Position numbers and translations under genes: made by a program. Shown piece after piece: positions 51,647 through 59,721 of a stretch of 64,000 nt of DNA. The DNA comes from Telluribacter humicola (GTDB lineage: Bacteria; Bacteroidota; Bacteroidia; Cytophagales; Spirosomataceae). Positions within the stretch are counted from its first letter, which is position 1, and the number at the start of each line of letters is the position of its first letter. The notes under the pieces are model-generated. The model was not told the DNA's origin, made no database searches, and saw only the letters and a program-made list of their open reading frames with translations. The stretch is taken from positions 1,240,001 through 1,304,000 of the forward strand of contig NZ_JAFIQT010000001.1 in NCBI RefSeq assembly GCF_017355935.1. The letters are read 5' to 3'.

Positions 51647-52603
51647 TTAGCCACCAATGGCTACCTTGCGCAGGATAGAATCAATGATAGTTGAAGTACG
51701 TACCCCGTCGGCCTCGGCTTCGTAGTTGAGCAGGATGCGGTGGTTCATTATGTCAGGAGCCAGTTCCTTAATATCCTCAGGTAGTACATAGTCACGACCT
51801 TCCAGATAGGCCAGGGCCTTAGCGGCCAGGTTGAGGTAGATTGTCGCCCGTGGCGATACTCCAAACTGAATGTAGCGGGCTTCGTCACGCAGGTTGTAGT
51901 CGAGCGGTCGACGGGTGGCGAATACCAGTTCAATGATATATCTCTCCAGCGTTTCCGATATATTGACCTTGTTTACCTCATTCCGGATCGCGAATATCTC
52001 TTCCTTGTTCAGCACAGGCTGTACCTGGTGGTTGAAGTTCAGGTCGGCCATCCGGCGCATTACCTCCAGTTCCTCGGGCTTATCCAGGTAGTCTACATAT
52101 ACCTTCATCATAAAGCGGTCAAGCTGGGCTTCGGGTAGGGGGTAGGTACCTTCCTGCTCTACGGGGTTTTGGGTAGCCAGTACCAGAAACGGGCGATCAA
52201 GCTTATAGGTATGGTCGCCAATCGTAACCTGCTTTTCCTGCATGGCCTCCAGCAGCGCTGACTGTACCTTGGCGGGAGAACGGTTTACCTCATCGGCCAG
52301 GATGATATTGGCAAAGATGGGTCCCCGCTTTACTTCATAGTCGCCCAATTTAGGCTTATAGATCATCGTCCCGACCAGGTCGGCGGGCAGCAGATCAGGT
52401 GTAAACTGAATCCGGTGAAAGTCAAGTTGAAGTACCTTGGCCATGGTATTGATGGTAAGCGTTTTGGCCAGGCCGGGTACTCCTTCCAACAGCACGTGTC
52501 CTCCCGTAAACAGGCTGATGAGCAGTCGGTTCAGGAGTTTTTCCTGACCTACTACCACCTTGCCCATCTCATCAAGGACTTCCTTTATCTTCGGTAAATA
52601 CAT
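51647..52603 (-). CDS. MoxR-family AAA+ ATPase
   Basis: The 318-residue ATPase has Walker A GVPGLAKT at 41-48, Walker B ILADEVNRSP with D104 and E105, sensor-1 TQNP and the C-terminal lid DIMNHRILLNYEAEADG. MoxR proteins remodel partner proteins and normally have adjacent DUF58 and von Willebrand-domain genes. None lies here: prmC is the next gene on the strand, 99 bases away. It may work with partners elsewhere. A heptad-unit array lies directly before its ATG. Confidence 0.9.
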   Translation of the reverse strand: MYLPKIKEVLDEMGKVVVGQEKLLNRLLISLFTGGHVLLEGVPGLAKTLTINTMAKVLQLDFHRIQFTPDLLPADLVGTMIYKPKLGDYEVKRGPIFANIILADEVNRSPAKVQSALLEAMQEKQVTIGDHTYKLDRPFLVLATQNPVEQEGTYPLPEAQLDRFMMKVYVDYLDKPEELEVMRRMADLNFNHQVQPVLNKEEIFAIRNEVNKVNISETLERYIIELVFATRRPLDYNLRDEARYIQFGVSPRATIYLNLAAKALAYLEGRDYVLPEDIKELAPDIMNHRILLNYEAEADGVRTSTIIDSILRKVAIGG

Positions 52604-52637
52604 GTTAGCTTTTAGGTATTAGCTGTTAGCTCGTAGC
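52603..52637. repeat. Heptad-unit array (a) upstream of moxR
   Basis: Five consecutive 7-base units follow each other without gaps; on the minus strand the consensus is GCTAAYA (for example GCTAACA). The last unit overlaps the moxR ATG by one base. The array at 61141-61175 has the same consensus. Confidence 0.75.
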
Positions 52638-52702
52638 CTTTTCTTCACGGTGTCTACAAAGGCACTAGTTAGTTATTCAGGGCTGTGTATAAAAAAAATC
52701 AA

Positions 52703-53563
52703 CTACTCCCGTATAGCCCGCACAAAACGGTCTTTTCCGTGAATGTCACGTAGCAACTCTACGCCTATATATCCTCTTTCTTCAAATACCTGCTTTGTTT
52801 CTGCTCCAAAATGCTCGTTGATCTCGACGTAGCAGCGTCCCTGTGGTTTGAGGTGGTGACTACCAAAATCAGCAATGGCCTTATAAAAGAGCAGCGGGTC
52901 TTTGTCCTCTACGAACAGGGCCTCATGCGGCTCAAAACGCAGTACGTTGGGGCGCATCTGGTCTGCTTCGGAGTAGGTGACGTAAGGAGGATTGCTGACA
53001 ATACAGTCAAACTGCTCGGGGGCTTCGGGGAGAGGGAAGCTCACATTAAGCATATCCTGCAGGGCGAAGTGTACGTCGGCCATGAGCTGACGGGCATTTT
53101 CGCGCGCCACCGCCAGAGCCTCTTCGGATACATCCCAGGCGTGTACATTGGCGTGGGGTAAGAAACGCGCCAGTACAATGGCAATACAGCCACTACCGGT
53201 ACCAATGTCCAGGATGGAAGGCTTCTCGTCCGGCTCTGCGTAGTCACGTGTAACGAGCTGTACGAGTTCCTCAGTTTCGGGACGGGGAATCAGTACCGAT
53301 GACGATACCCGGAAGGAGAGTCCGCAGAATTCCGTAGAACCGATAATATGCTGAACGGGCTCATTCTGATTGAGACGCTGTACGATATTGTCCCAATCGG
53401 GCTGTACCTGCGAATCCGGAATAGGCCTGTCTACCAGAACATCTACATTGCGCAGGCGCAGGTAGTGCTCAAGAAGCATGAAGACAATTGCCTGGGTCTC
53501 TTTGGGCGGATATACAGTAATCCGGCTGGTTAATTGTTGATATAGCTGACGCGCCGAAGCCAT
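52703..53563 (-). CDS. prmC: Release factor glutamine methyltransferase
   Basis: The 286-residue SAM enzyme has the cofactor loop ILDIGTGSGCIAIVLA (about 117-132) and the catalytic NPPY at 191-194 (SNPPYVTYSEAD). An N-terminal helical domain of about 90 residues binds the release factor. It methylates the glutamine of the GGQ motif in RF1 and RF2. prfA is not adjacent here. The neighbouring ribD gene is divergent across 280 bases. Length and motifs agree with PrmC/HemK. Confidence 0.93.
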   Translation of the reverse strand: MASARQLYQQLTSRITVYPPKETQAIVFMLLEHYLRLRNVDVLVDRPIPDSQVQPDWDNIVQRLNQNEPVQHIIGSTEFCGLSFRVSSSVLIPRPETEELVQLVTRDYAEPDEKPSILDIGTGSGCIAIVLARFLPHANVHAWDVSEEALAVARENARQLMADVHFALQDMLNVSFPLPEAPEQFDCIVSNPPYVTYSEADQMRPNVLRFEPHEALFVEDKDPLLFYKAIADFGSHHLKPQGRCYVEINEHFGAETKQVFEERGYIGVELLRDIHGKDRFVRAIRE

Positions 53564-53843
53564 TCGTAACTCTAGTTTCGTTTCTTAGGTGGGAAAGTTA
53601 AGAAAATTATAAGAACTGCGAGTAAGAATTAGTGGCTAAAAAGGGAATAGAGCCTTGTAGTATAGCTCGGTTGACTCTTATTCTAGCTTATAGTATATAT
53701 TATGTGCTACTGCTGATTATCAGGCTGAAAGGCAGGTGTATGGGTGGAAAAGGGAGCTAAAAATGTGTTTTATAATGCATATTATTTACTTTCAAGGCTT
53801 CATCCTGAATGGTAGTAAATAGTATTTTTTGATTCCCCGGATC

Positions 53844-54917
53844 ATGGACAACGATCAACTTTACATGCGCAGAGCCCTGCAACTGGCTGAGTACGGACGA
53901 GGTTATGTGAGCCCCAATCCGATGGTAGGGAGTGTAATCGTGCACAACGACCGGATCATTGGGGAGGGCTGGCACCGGCGCTATGGCGGACCACACGCCG
54001 AGGTTGAGGCGGTGCGCGATGCGGAGGTACGAGGTAATGAATCACTACTGGCGGAGGCTACTGTATACGTAACGCTAGAGCCCTGCTCGCACTACGGCAA
54101 AACGCCCCCCTGCGCCGACTTACTGGTTGAGAAACGGGTGAAGCGGGTGGTAGTATGTAACGATGATCCTAATCCGCTGGTGGCAGGGCGGGGCCTGCAG
54201 CGACTGCGTGATGCCGGCATAGAAGTAGAAAGTGGACTACTGGCGCAGGAGGGCCGGGAACTGAACCGGCGATTCTTTACCTACTTCGAACAGAAGCGCC
54301 CCTACGTCATCCTGAAATGGGCCGAAACAGCCGATGGCTTTATGGCCGGTATAGATCGAAAGCCGGTAGCAATCAGTGGCGAGTACTCTGGAGTGCGGGT
54401 ACACCGCTGGCGCTCCGAAGAGGATGCCATACTGGTAGGGGCTACCACGGCCCAGTCAGATAACCCCCGGTTGAACGTACGCCACTGGGTGGGGCTGGAT
54501 CCGGTTCGGATTGTACTGGATCGCCAACTGCGCCTGTCGGATGATTTATATTTGTTTGATCAAACTCAGCCTACAATCGTATACAATCACCTGCGCGCTA
54601 CGCCCGTAGAGGGTTTTCCCATGCGGTACATGACCGAGGCGGCTGACAAAATAGCCTATTCGCAGTGCCTGCCCGACGGGGATGAGATGCACCAACTGCT
54701 GACTGACCTTTACAACCGCAAGATACAGTCCGTATTTGTCGAAGGGGGGGCGGCAGTGTTATCGGCCTTACTGGTGAGTGGACTATGGGATGAAATACGG
54801 CGTTGCCAGAGCCCGATACGTCTGGGTGATGGGGTAAAGCCCCCCGCACCGCAGGGCGTACTGGTAGCTTCGGAAAAAGTACAGGAAGATCTCTGGACCT
54901 ACTATCGCAACGCCTGA
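53844..54917 (+). CDS. ribD: Bifunctional riboflavin biosynthesis protein RibD
   Basis: From ATG 53844 the protein has 357 residues. The deaminase domain has zinc ligands HAE at 51-53 and PCSHYGKTPPC at 80-90. The reductase domain (about 150-357) has KWAETADGFMAG and a VGATTAQSDNPRLNVRH nucleotide-binding segment, then FVEGGAAVLSALL. RibD deaminates and then reduces the pyrimidine product of GTP cyclohydrolase II in FMN synthesis. It is divergent from prmC and convergent with aroE over 52 bases without a hairpin. Other rib genes are elsewhere. Confidence 0.93.
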   Translation: MDNDQLYMRRALQLAEYGRGYVSPNPMVGSVIVHNDRIIGEGWHRRYGGPHAEVEAVRDAEVRGNESLLAEATVYVTLEPCSHYGKTPPCADLLVEKRVKRVVVCNDDPNPLVAGRGLQRLRDAGIEVESGLLAQEGRELNRRFFTYFEQKRPYVILKWAETADGFMAGIDRKPVAISGEYSGVRVHRWRSEEDAILVGATTAQSDNPRLNVRHWVGLDPVRIVLDRQLRLSDDLYLFDQTQPTIVYNHLRATPVEGFPMRYMTEAADKIAYSQCLPDGDEMHQLLTDLYNRKIQSVFVEGGAAVLSALLVSGLWDEIRRCQSPIRLGDGVKPPAPQGVLVASEKVQEDLWTYYRNA

Positions 54918-54969
54918 GGCTTGCCTCATACCCACACATTACGGCCCCTTAGCAAAGCTACTGCACTAC

Positions 54970-55734
54970 TCATCTTTCATCCTCCTGGTTCCATATTTCC
55001 CAGGCCTTTTCGGCCTGCAGATGCAGCATTTTCATTCCATTATGGGTAGCGGCGCCTTTTTCCATGCCTTTCTTCAGGAATAGTGTTTCTACGGGATTGT
55101 ACACCAGGTCGTACAGCATGTGGCTGCGGTTCAGCAGGTCATACGGGATGGGAGGGGCAACATCTACTTTGGGGTACATTCCCAACGGAGTAGTGTTGAT
55201 GATGAGCCGGTAGTCGCGCATCACCTCTTCGGTTAGGTCATCATAGGTGAGTGCTCCATCAGTGGCCTGACGCGATACCAATCGGTAGTCTGCTTTCAGA
55301 TCATCAAGTGCCACCATTACGGCTTTGGCAGCTCCTCCATTTCCCAGAACTAAGGCTTTAATGTCTGCGCAGGATTCTCCGCGGTGATCTACCCACTCGG
55401 CCAGCGATTCTTTAAAGCCATAGTAGTCCGTATTGAAGCCCTTGGTAGAGCCGTCGGGATATACTTTGATGGTATTGACAGCCCCGATACGTCCGGCCGA
55501 AGCTTCATCCAGATCATTGAGTAGTGGTACGACCGCCTGCTTATGAGGGATGGTTACGTTAAGGCCACAGATATGGGGAGTATTGATGAGCAGACCAGGT
55601 AAGGCCCCAACCGACTCCATCTCGAACAAGTCATACTGGCAATCGCTGATGCCTTCTTTTTCAAATTTGGCACTGAAGTAGCTTTTAGAAAATGAGTGAG
55701 TCAGGGGATAGCCAATGAGACCGTATCGCTTCAT
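54970..55734 (-). CDS. aroE: Shikimate dehydrogenase
   Basis: The 254-residue protein has the N-terminal substrate domain with MKRYGLIGYPLTHSFSKSYF, the shikimate-binding NVTIPHKQAVVP with the catalytic Lys, and NTDYYGFKESL. The nucleotide-binding motif is GNGGAAKAV (about 130-138), and INTTPLGMYP closes the cofactor site. It reduces 3-dehydroshikimate with NADPH in aromatic amino acid synthesis. The end lies 53 bases from the ribD stop on the other strand. Length is typical. Confidence 0.93.
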   Translation of the reverse strand: MKRYGLIGYPLTHSFSKSYFSAKFEKEGISDCQYDLFEMESVGALPGLLINTPHICGLNVTIPHKQAVVPLLNDLDEASAGRIGAVNTIKVYPDGSTKGFNTDYYGFKESLAEWVDHRGESCADIKALVLGNGGAAKAVMVALDDLKADYRLVSRQATDGALTYDDLTEEVMRDYRLIINTTPLGMYPKVDVAPPIPYDLLNRSHMLYDLVYNPVETLFLKKGMEKGAATHNGMKMLHLQAEKAWEIWNQEDER

Positions 55735-55794
55735 GTTGAATAGTGTTTTATTCGGCGGAGGGGTGGTAAATAAGATTCAGGCTTGAAAATTATG

Positions 55795-55826
55795 CAAAAA
55801 AATAAACCCCACCTAAGGGTGGGGTT
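55795..55826 (-). terminator. Rho-independent terminator after dedA
   Basis: On the minus strand AACCCCACC and GGTGGGGTT pair around a 4-nt loop, and then TTATTTTTTT follows. This is a typical intrinsic terminator. Confidence 0.88.
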
Positions 55827-55848
55827 CTGATAGTATGATCTTTATAAA

Positions 55849-56511
55849 CTAAGCAGTCTTGGGACTTACCATACGGCTCTTTAAGAACTGCCAGATAATA
55901 GGGAGCACTGAAACGAAGATGATACCTAAAACAACCTTTTCGAAGTTGTCCCGTACAAAAGGTATGCTACCCAGGAAGAATCCTGCCAGGGTTAATCCGA
56001 TCACCCAAAGAAGTGCACCCACTACATTATAGGTAAGGAAGATCCGGTAGTTCATTTTGCCAACTCCACCCACAAAAGGTGCCAGCGTGCGGACAATAGG
56101 TACAAAGCGGGCAATTACGATGGTTACAGCGCCATATTTCTCATAAAAGCCCTGAGTTTTTTCGATGTGCTCAGCTTTAACAAACCGTTTACCAAATATC
56201 TCCACCTTCAGAGCCTGCATGCCAAAGTACTTACCAATTAAATAATTACAGGTATCACCCAGGATGGCAGCTATAATCAATAAGACAATAACAGCCCATA
56301 CATTTAGAGAATCAGGATATTGGGCTGCCAGCATACCTGCCGCAAAAAGTAAAGAGTCACCCGGCAAAAAAGGCATGAATACAACGCCCGTTTCTATAAA
56401 GATGATCAGAAAAAGGATAATGTAGGTCATAGCCCCATACTCCGTAATAATTTGCCCCAGGTGTTTGTCCAGGTGCAGGAAGAAGTCCATGAATTGGGCG
56501 AGTAGCTCCAT
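55849..56511 (-). CDS. DedA-family membrane protein
   Basis: The 220-residue protein has about five to six helices. ETGVVFMPFLPGDSLLFAAGM (about 41-61) and GRFVPIVRTLAPFVGGVGKMNYRIFLTYNVVGALLW (about 135-172) are the conserved DedA blocks, with the acidic E and the F-x-R-x-x-P-x-x-R pattern. DedA proteins are linked to membrane-potential maintenance and lipid flipping. It stands alone, with a terminator after it. A relative with the VTT domain lies at 18082-18822. Confidence 0.88.
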   Translation of the reverse strand: MELLAQFMDFFLHLDKHLGQIITEYGAMTYIILFLIIFIETGVVFMPFLPGDSLLFAAGMLAAQYPDSLNVWAVIVLLIIAAILGDTCNYLIGKYFGMQALKVEIFGKRFVKAEHIEKTQGFYEKYGAVTIVIARFVPIVRTLAPFVGGVGKMNYRIFLTYNVVGALLWVIGLTLAGFFLGSIPFVRDNFEKVVLGIIFVSVLPIIWQFLKSRMVSPKTA

Positions 56512-56646
56512 CTTGAATAATTTAAATTAAAGGTGTGACGCGTTGTTTGAATAATTTGGTTTTAGTGTATCGGCCAGAGACGAAACTCAAAGTTAATACT
56601 TGAATTGTAAACCGAGGTAGCCAAACACTAACTTGTTGATGAATAT

Positions 56647-57444
56647 TTACTTATTGGCAGCAATCTTCCACTTCTGGCGGGTTTTTTGGTTCAGGAAGTG
56701 AGAGAACGTATCTCCTCGAAGGCCAAGGCGGATGGTTTCCAGTGGAATGATCTCATGTGGAGCTATATTACCCAGGTTAACATTAGCGCCCAGTAGTTTT
56801 ACAAACCATACCTGTTGTTCTTTCTGGGGTGCTTCCCACAGTATTTTCTCAAAGGGAATCTGTGTCAGAATTTCTTCAACAAGTCCCTGGCGTACTTCAC
56901 CGCTGGAACGGAATAGTCCTACGTTACCGGACTCCCGGGCTTCGCCGATCACCTTCCAGGCACCGGCTTCCAACTCGGCTCTCATAAGCTGAATCCACTT
57001 GTAGGGCGGGATAATTTTTTCTTCGTCTTTGGATCCTACCTCAGATAATACGGTCACCTGCTTAGCCAGGGTGCTGATGTACTCACATTTTACATCAGGA
57101 GCCATTTCCAGAGAGCCATCGGAAACTTCGGCATGCTGCAGGCCATACTTATCAAGGAGGCGACGGTAGTCATCAAACTGGTTCCGGACTATAAATGCTT
57201 CGAATAAAGTACCTCCAAAATAGACTGGTACATTGGCAGAGCGATATACAGCCAGTTTATCGGTAAGATTGGGCGTAACGAACGAAGTGGCCCAGCCTAG
57301 CTTTACGATATCAATATAGCCGCTGGAAACTGATAGCATATCTTCGACCTCGCGTATGCTGAGGCCCTTGTCCATAACCATAGTGATACCTTTCTCGCGG
57401 GGTTTAGAGGAGCGGTCGGGTACTTGGGATAGTGTAAAATTCAT
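56647..57444 (-). CDS. comA: Phosphosulfolactate synthase (ComA family)
   Basis: From ATG 57444 the protein has 265 residues. It starts MNFTLSQVPDRSSKPREKG, followed by ITMVMDKGLSIREVEDML, and later KLGWATSFVTPNL and SDGSLEMAP, which match ComA. ComA adds sulfite to phosphoenolpyruvate to form phosphosulfolactate, in methanogens toward coenzyme M. In Bacteroidota a route to sulfolactate, sulfopyruvate or cysteate for sulfonolipids is plausible. No phosphatase or dehydrogenase partner (comB, comC) is adjacent. A -7 box lies 36 bases upstream. Confidence 0.85.
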   Translation of the reverse strand: MNFTLSQVPDRSSKPREKGITMVMDKGLSIREVEDMLSVSSGYIDIVKLGWATSFVTPNLTDKLAVYRSANVPVYFGGTLFEAFIVRNQFDDYRRLLDKYGLQHAEVSDGSLEMAPDVKCEYISTLAKQVTVLSEVGSKDEEKIIPPYKWIQLMRAELEAGAWKVIGEARESGNVGLFRSSGEVRQGLVEEILTQIPFEKILWEAPQKEQQVWFVKLLGANVNLGNIAPHEIIPLETIRLGLRGDTFSHFLNQKTRQKWKIAANK

Positions 57445-57479
57445 ATATTGGGTCGACAAAAAAGAGTGTCAAAACTGCC

Positions 57480-57487
57480 CAAAGGTA
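57480..57487 (-). promoter_or_regulatory. -7 box of comA
   Basis: The minus strand reads TACCTTTG (TAnnTTTG). Placement gives a leader of about 28 nt. Confidence 0.5.
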
Positions 57488-57609
57488 ATGATTACCTTGA
57501 ATACGTAGCAATAAAATACAGGGAATACACTGGGTATGACTGCTAATTCTAGATTTATTCCTATTTTACTAAAAAGAATCTCATTAGTACATCCAAACCA
57601 AAATGACCT

Positions 57610-58065
57610 ATGAGTGATGTCGCTGAAATAAACCCCCGCCTCGAATTTTTGCGTACTCAGATCGGTAATGATATGAGTAAAAGTATTTCACCCATAGGCC
57701 GCTGGCTTAGCGGTACCCTGCGCGAAGTCCGGTATGGTGCCATGAGTGTGGATTTTACCATTCGGGAAGATATGACCAATCCCATGGGAATCCTGCACGG
57801 GGGAGCGGCTTCGGCCATCATGGACGATGTGATAGGCACGATGGTATTTGCGCTGGGCCGTGAGTTTGCCTATACCTCCGTCAACCTCAATTGCGATTTC
57901 CTCAATCCGGCTCGCCTGGGCGAGACCATCACCGCTCATGCCAAGGTCATCCGGGCGGGCAAGAACATTGTACACTGCGAATGTGAGATAATCAATGCGG
58001 AAGGTCGCATTGTAGCAAAGTGTGCTTCTAATCTTATTCAGACGGGCCTGAGGCTGACGGTCTAG
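57610..58065 (+). CDS. PaaI-type hotdog-fold thioesterase
   Basis: The 151-residue protein has the hotdog core: NPMGILHGGAASAIMDDVIGTMVFALGR with the G-G-x-x-x-x-x-x-D active-site region (about 58-78), TSVNLNCDFLNPARLGETITAHA and HCECEIINAEGRIVAK. PaaI-like thioesterases hydrolyse acyl-CoA, often aryl or short-chain. Substrate is unknown. It is divergent from comA across 165 bases. A heptad array begins 8 bases after the stop. Confidence 0.85.
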   Translation: MSDVAEINPRLEFLRTQIGNDMSKSISPIGRWLSGTLREVRYGAMSVDFTIREDMTNPMGILHGGAASAIMDDVIGTMVFALGREFAYTSVNLNCDFLNPARLGETITAHAKVIRAGKNIVHCECEIINAEGRIVAKCASNLIQTGLRLTV

Positions 58066-58072
58066 CTTTGTC

Positions 58073-58107
58073 AGTGACTAGTGATCAGTTACCAGTGATC
58101 AATTTTC
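58073..58107. repeat. Heptad-unit array (b) between thioesterase and tetR
   Basis: Successive 7-base units follow the consensus AGTGATC (AGTGATC occurs twice, AGTGACT once); the fifth unit, AATTTTC, is degenerate. No coding sequence runs through it. The consensus differs from arrays (a), (c), (d) and (e). Confidence 0.7.
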
Positions 58108-58213
58108 CAGATGTAAACGTACGCTTTGGTCGCTGGCGTTTATATAATCTATTCAAATACAGGTCCATTGGTGGTGGGTGAATGACCACTCATCACAAAA
58201 ATGGATGAATTTC

Positions 58214-58243
58214 TTGTTTGGTAAACACTGTTTAGTACATTTG
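58214..58243 (+). promoter_or_regulatory. Promoter of the TetR gene
   Basis: TTG at 58214-58216 and TACATTTG at 58236-58243 have a 19-bp spacing, fitting the Bacteroidota promoter. It overlaps the upstream part of a longer reading frame and therefore fixes the start codon at 58265. Confidence 0.65.
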
Positions 58244-58247
58244 TACT
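58234..58247. promoter_or_regulatory. TetR-type operator overlapping the -7 box
   Basis: AGTACATTTGTACT is a palindrome with 6-bp arms and a 2-bp centre. It covers the -7 box of the regulator gene, the usual place of an autorepression site. Confidence 0.6.
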
Positions 58248-58264
58248 GTTCATTAATTGTAACT

Positions 58265-58879
58265 ATGGGTATTGCAGAAAGAAAAGAGCGGGAGAAAGAG
58301 GAAATGCGGGAGCTGATCCTGCGGGCAGCCAGTAAGATATTCATGGAAGATGGGTTCGAAAAAACCAGTATCCGGAAGATAGCCGATGCCATTGAGTACA
58401 GTCCGGCTACCATATACCTTTACTACAGGGACAAAAATGAGTTATTGCACGGCCTGCACGTAGAAGCATTCCAGAAGATGATGCAGGAGTTTGCGCAGGT
58501 AGTTCCTATTAGCGATCCGTTTGCCCGATTAGTTGAAATGGGCCATCAGTACATCAAGTTCGGTACGCACAATCCAGAGCTGTACAACCTGATGTTCCTG
58601 ATGGATGCTCCAATGGAAGCGATAGCCTGCCGAAACGAAATCTGGGATGATGGCCTGCGGGCTTTTGATGCTCTGCGGGTAGTGGTGGCCGATTGTATCA
58701 AAGCCGGGTACTTTAAGGAAACGGACGTGGAAACCATCTCAATGACTATCTGGAGCTATATACACGGGCTAGTGACCATCTACCTGAAAGGACGGATGAA
58801 GATGTTTGACGACGACCGCGAACTCGAGCGGATGCAGCAGTCTTTTTCCTTGTTTATCAAGATGCTTAAAGCCATATAA
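58265..58879 (+). CDS. TetR/AcrR-family transcriptional regulator
   Basis: From ATG 58265 the protein has 204 residues. The DNA-binding domain is MGIAERKEREKEEMRELILRAASKIFMEDGFEKTSIRKIADAIEYSPATIYLYYRDKNELL (split here for reading: helices about 14-62), with the TetR block S-P-A-T-I-Y-L-Y-Y. The C-terminal domain (about 75-204) is helical and ligand-binding. The upstream extension to 58178 would lie ahead of the promoter and is rejected. It precedes the DUF4260 gene by 23 bases and the efflux genes by 840. Regulation of the efflux operon is inferred. Confidence 0.88.
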   Translation: MGIAERKEREKEEMRELILRAASKIFMEDGFEKTSIRKIADAIEYSPATIYLYYRDKNELLHGLHVEAFQKMMQEFAQVVPISDPFARLVEMGHQYIKFGTHNPELYNLMFLMDAPMEAIACRNEIWDDGLRAFDALRVVVADCIKAGYFKETDVETISMTIWSYIHGLVTIYLKGRMKMFDDDRELERMQQSFSLFIKMLKAI

Positions 58880-58902
58880 TACTACCACTAAGTCTATTAG
58901 CT

Positions 58903-59253
58903 ATGAATCAACTTTTGAAGCTCGAAGAAGCGGCCCAGTGGGTACTATCCATCTTCCTGTTTAGTCAGTTGCCCTTTGCCTGGTGGTGGTACCCGGCTCT
59001 GATTTTGCTCCCCGATCTTAGTATGATTGGTTATGCCTTTAATACCCGTGTTGGCGCTGCTATGTATAACTTATTTCATCATAAAGCACTGGGAGTAGCG
59101 CTGGGGGTACTTGGTTTGAGTATAGGTAGCTCTGCACTTATGCTGGCCGGGGTCATTCTTTTTGGTCACTCAGCTATGGATCGTATGCTTGGCTATGGCT
59201 TGAAGTACAATGATAGTTTTAAACACACGCATTTAGGTATGATTGGGAAGTAG
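58903..59253 (+). CDS. DUF4260 membrane protein
   Basis: The 116-residue protein has about four hydrophobic segments and the DUF4260 blocks FAWWWYPALILLPDLSMIGYAFNTRVGAAMYNLFHHKALG and GHSAMDRMLGYGLKYNDSFKHTHLGMIG. Function is unknown. It begins 23 bases after the TetR gene, so both are likely one transcript, and it may be a target or partner of that regulator. Confidence 0.85.
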   Translation: MNQLLKLEEAAQWVLSIFLFSQLPFAWWWYPALILLPDLSMIGYAFNTRVGAAMYNLFHHKALGVALGVLGLSIGSSALMLAGVILFGHSAMDRMLGYGLKYNDSFKHTHLGMIGK

Positions 59254-59721
59254 TTTTTATTTGCCCTATAACTAAACACTGTATATTATGTATACTATGG
59301 TTATAAAGCCATAGCGTATTAGTTAAAATAGCTAGTAGTGGAAGCCCGCAGCCGGATCTGTTGTAATTTCATCGGCTAAAAAGTAAGCTTCTTGCCTTAA
59401 AAAAGCCGCTTGGAGAAAACTAAATGGTGATAGCTACAGCAGCAGTATAAATTTGAATCATTATCCGCATTAAAGGAGCCAGTAGTCCCTATGTAGCACC
59501 AATTCATATCAACAGCCATGAAAACACCACTATCTTTTTATTATCTCTCCCATACTTTGACTAGCCTCCCGGTTATTTCTAAACAAGCGACTTTTAGCCT
59601 TAAAAGAGGTTCAGCTTCTACTGCCTGATTACGTTACTTAAGCCATAAGAATTTACCTACGAAAGTACTTCAGCTACTTGTAGTCTTTTGATAAACAATG
59701 TTCATTTTATTATAACTGGTT
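59254..59721. other. 468-bp gap before the efflux operon
   Basis: The region is AT-rich. A 6-bp hairpin CTATGG/CCATAG (59295-59314) may end the TetR-DUF4260 transcript. A 36-codon frame at 59518-59628 with a signal-like start is not convincing. No TAnnTTTG box was found directly before the tolC-like gene. Confidence 0.5.

Noticed and set aside
56513-56557. 11-bp direct repeat TTGAATAATTT upstream of dedA
   Set aside because: The copies are AT-rich, short and 34 bp apart; chance similarity is likely.
59518-59628. 36-codon frame (MKTPLSFYYLSHTL...) in the gap before the efflux operon
   Set aside because: It is short and without a clear signal peptide, promoter or relatives that I recognise; chance is likely in a 468-bp gap.
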